Made by a program: the position numbers and the translations under genes. The notes below the pieces were generated by a model. The model searched no databases and was not told the origin of the DNA. It saw nothing but the letters and a program-made list of their open reading frames with translations. From Candidatus Liptonbacteria bacterium (GTDB taxonomy: Bacteria; Patescibacteriota; Minisyncoccia; UBA6257; 2-01-FULL-56-20): 55,516 nt of DNA. Positions within the stretch are counted from its first letter, which is position 1. Each line of letters opens with the position of its first letter. The DNA is taken from NCBI GenBank assembly GCA_016186635.1, contig JACPLI010000016.1:1-55516 (forward strand). The letters are read 5' to 3'. This document shows, in pieces, positions 54,432 to 55,516 of the stretch.

Positions 54432-54899
54432 CTATCGCGTCACCGAAATATCCTCCTGTAGCTCCGCCGTGGGCGCCTGAATAGTCACCCGATTCGTCTT
54501 CGTGTCCCGCACCACCGTGTAGCCGGTGTTATAGTTGGCAACCGACGCCCAATGCGCGCCCGGCATGGAGGGGTCGAAGGGTAACGCAGGAAGCTGGCTC
54601 GGCACAAGGCACGGAGCAATATTATAATCGCCCTTTCCCGACGCCATCGCGGTGGGAACGAGAGGCACCGCGCCCTGCGCACACTTAAACACCCCGCCGT
54701 TCGCCGCCGCATTCCTGCTGATTGCTTTCAAAATCACGTCCGCGTCGGAGACGCGCTGGAGGTCGCGCACCGGAGGAAGCGATTTGCGGGAACCCCACAG
54801 CGCCGCAACGGACCCCGTAAGTGCGGCAATAACCCCGACTGCAAGGACCACCTCCATTACCACGAACCCGCCCCGCGTACGCGCCCGTTTGGTAAACAT
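54432..54899 (-). CDS. Type IV prepilin-like protein
   Basis: A 155-residue protein starting MFTKRARTRGG then FVVMEVVLAVGVIAAL: the positively charged leader, the prepilin peptidase site G-F and the glutamate five residues after cleavage are the type IV pilin/pseudopilin signature. A globular C-terminal domain follows with two cysteines (FKCAQGA and APCLVPS) that may form a disulphide. ATG 54899 is chosen because it gives a short leader peptide; the frame is open to 54974. Pilins in CPR bacteria are linked to attachment and DNA uptake. A perfect TATAAT lies at 54927-54922. Confidence 0.82.
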   Translation of the reverse strand: MFTKRARTRGGFVVMEVVLAVGVIAALTGSVAALWGSRKSLPPVRDLQRVSDADVILKAISRNAAANGGVFKCAQGAVPLVPTAMASGKGDYNIAPCLVPSQLPALPFDPSMPGAHWASVANYNTGYTVVRDTKTNRVTIQAPTAELQEDISVTR

Positions 54900-54921
54900 A
54901 TATATTTGCGGTTGCCTAATT

Positions 54922-54927
54922 ATTATA
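54922..54927 (-). promoter_or_regulatory. -10 box of the prepilin gene
   Basis: TATAAT 22 nt before the ATG at 54899, predicted leader about 15 nt. Confidence 0.45.
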
Positions 54928-55036
54928 ACAAATCCCCGCTTCATACGGGGTTCATTATTTTGATAGTGTAGCATACCGCCCGAAAAAAAGCAAGATTAAG
55001 AGCGGAAAGCATTGGTTTTAAAAGGCAAAACCCATA

Positions 55037-55372
55037 CTAGATCAAACCAAGCGCCCTTTTCCATTCATAGATAATCGCACCTCTCAAAAATGGTTCGCTT
55101 GCCAAGTCTTTTATTGCAAAGAGGAATTTTTTGAGAATTTTGTAAGAGCCTTCCAAATCTGTTTTAGTAAGTTGTGCCCGCGGCTGTAACCCGCCTCCCA
55201 GACCATTCATTGAGACCAAATCCTTCCTATCAAAACAGGAATAACAATCGCAGTTGAAACAAGAGTAGGATGTCTTTCGAAGTACAAAACTCCACGTGCG
55301 ACGCCGAGGAACTTGCGAAGTAATTACGCAACACAGCAAGCTCCCTTGGTACTTCGTAGCCGTTTCCGGCAA
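55037..55372 (-). CDS. Uncertain ORF, unknown, possibly degraded
   Basis: A 111-codon frame with a cysteine cluster (YSCFNCDCYSCFD) and a helical C-terminal half (TDLEGSYKILKKFLFAIKDL). No family recognised, and overlapping frames are also open, so this may be a broken gene or not a gene. A separate 37-codon frame begins at 55494 (MKIDNRMSIFRSRQTKKFDY) and stops near 55381. One speculative reading is a single gene split by a frameshift; I cannot confirm it. Confidence 0.25.
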   Translation of the reverse strand: MPETATKYQGSLLCCVITSQVPRRRTWSFVLRKTSYSCFNCDCYSCFDRKDLVSMNGLGGGLQPRAQLTKTDLEGSYKILKKFLFAIKDLASEPFLRGAIIYEWKRALGLI

Positions 55373-55424
55373 GAGGAGGGTTAAGGGAACTTTCGTGTTG
55401 GTTTTTTGAGTGTCGGCAGACGAA

Positions 55425-55494
55425 AAAGCTCGATATAGTCAAACTTTTTCGTCTGCCTTGACCGGAAGATAGACATCCGATTGTCTATCTTCAT
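55425..55494. repeat. Two inverted repeats at the right edge
   Basis: GGCAGACGAAAAAG and CTTTTTCGTCTGCC arms about 15 nt apart (around 55425-55459), and GAAGATAGACA with TGTCTATCTTC (around 55465-55492). Both could be terminators or part of a regulatory region cut by the window end. Confidence 0.55.
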
Positions 55495-55516
55495 GCAAAA
55501 ACACAAAATGTGCGGG

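Noticed and set aside
1013-55516. Alternative genetic code (UGA as glycine, as in some CPR lineages)
   Set aside because: TGA ends several clear genes (phosphotransferase, rplU, methyltransferase) and no in-frame TGA is needed inside conserved proteins.

Overview
The window looks like a piece of a Patescibacteria (CPR) chromosome, most likely Parcubacteria. The signs are a 16S rRNA gene with four mismatches to the usual 27F primer site and enlarged V1 and V2 helices; pared-down translation proteins (RF1 without domain 1, AspRS without GAD, ProRS without its editing insert); many short-leader or leaderless promoters; and large secreted repeat proteins. TGA is used as a stop, so the code is standard. 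The taxonomic call is inference.

Layout. 1-695: 5' part of a minus-strand 16S gene, with an rrn leader and promoter up to 974. 1013-2041: phosphotransferase. 2061-9920 (minus): glmS-acs-phosphoketolase-GNAT-IMPase operon, divergent from a TrmB-type regulator (10069-10839), with paired inverted repeats lying over both -35 boxes. 10940-16165: GlmU-like uridyltransferase, a 19-codon leader ORF, rpmE, a short prfA, Nudix, adenylate-kinase-like protein, small membrane protein, aspS. 16309-17993: MgtC-like protein, rnpB, RNase HI. 18076-23561: three paralogous cysteine-rich twin-zinc-ribbon proteins; a fourth lies at 30385-32166. Between them are two small coupled genes, a GT39-like membrane protein, a tandem D-Ala-D-Ala ligase fusion, rplU with a downstream remnant of its own tail, and galT. 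32200-36472: PBP2, MreD-like, mreC, mreB. 36511-38239: a two-gene restriction-modification system. 38304-39527: proS. 39622-50719: three large secreted proteins with Ig-like/PKD, peptidoglycan-binding-like and repeat domains, plus two glycosyltransferases. 50753-54333: mraY, scpB, scpA, dnaX. 54432-54899: type IV prepilin-like protein. The right edge is unresolved.

How it fits together. Hexosamine supply (GlmS, GlmU-like), Ddl, MraY, PBP2 and MreBCD indicate real peptidoglycan synthesis and a rod-shape elongation machine. Phosphoketolase plus acetyl-CoA synthetase suggests a shortened pentose-phosphate to acetyl route. Glycosyltransferases, secreted repeat proteins and a pilin point to an elaborate surface.

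The most unusual signals are: the four-member cysteine-rich paralog family; a divergent promoter pair built on one palindromic -35 hexamer; -10 boxes placed 6-10 nt before start codons at many genes; tandem 7-bp repeats of several unrelated sequences in spacers, promoters, terminators and in-frame inside genes; and long perfect or near-perfect palindromes at gene ends.
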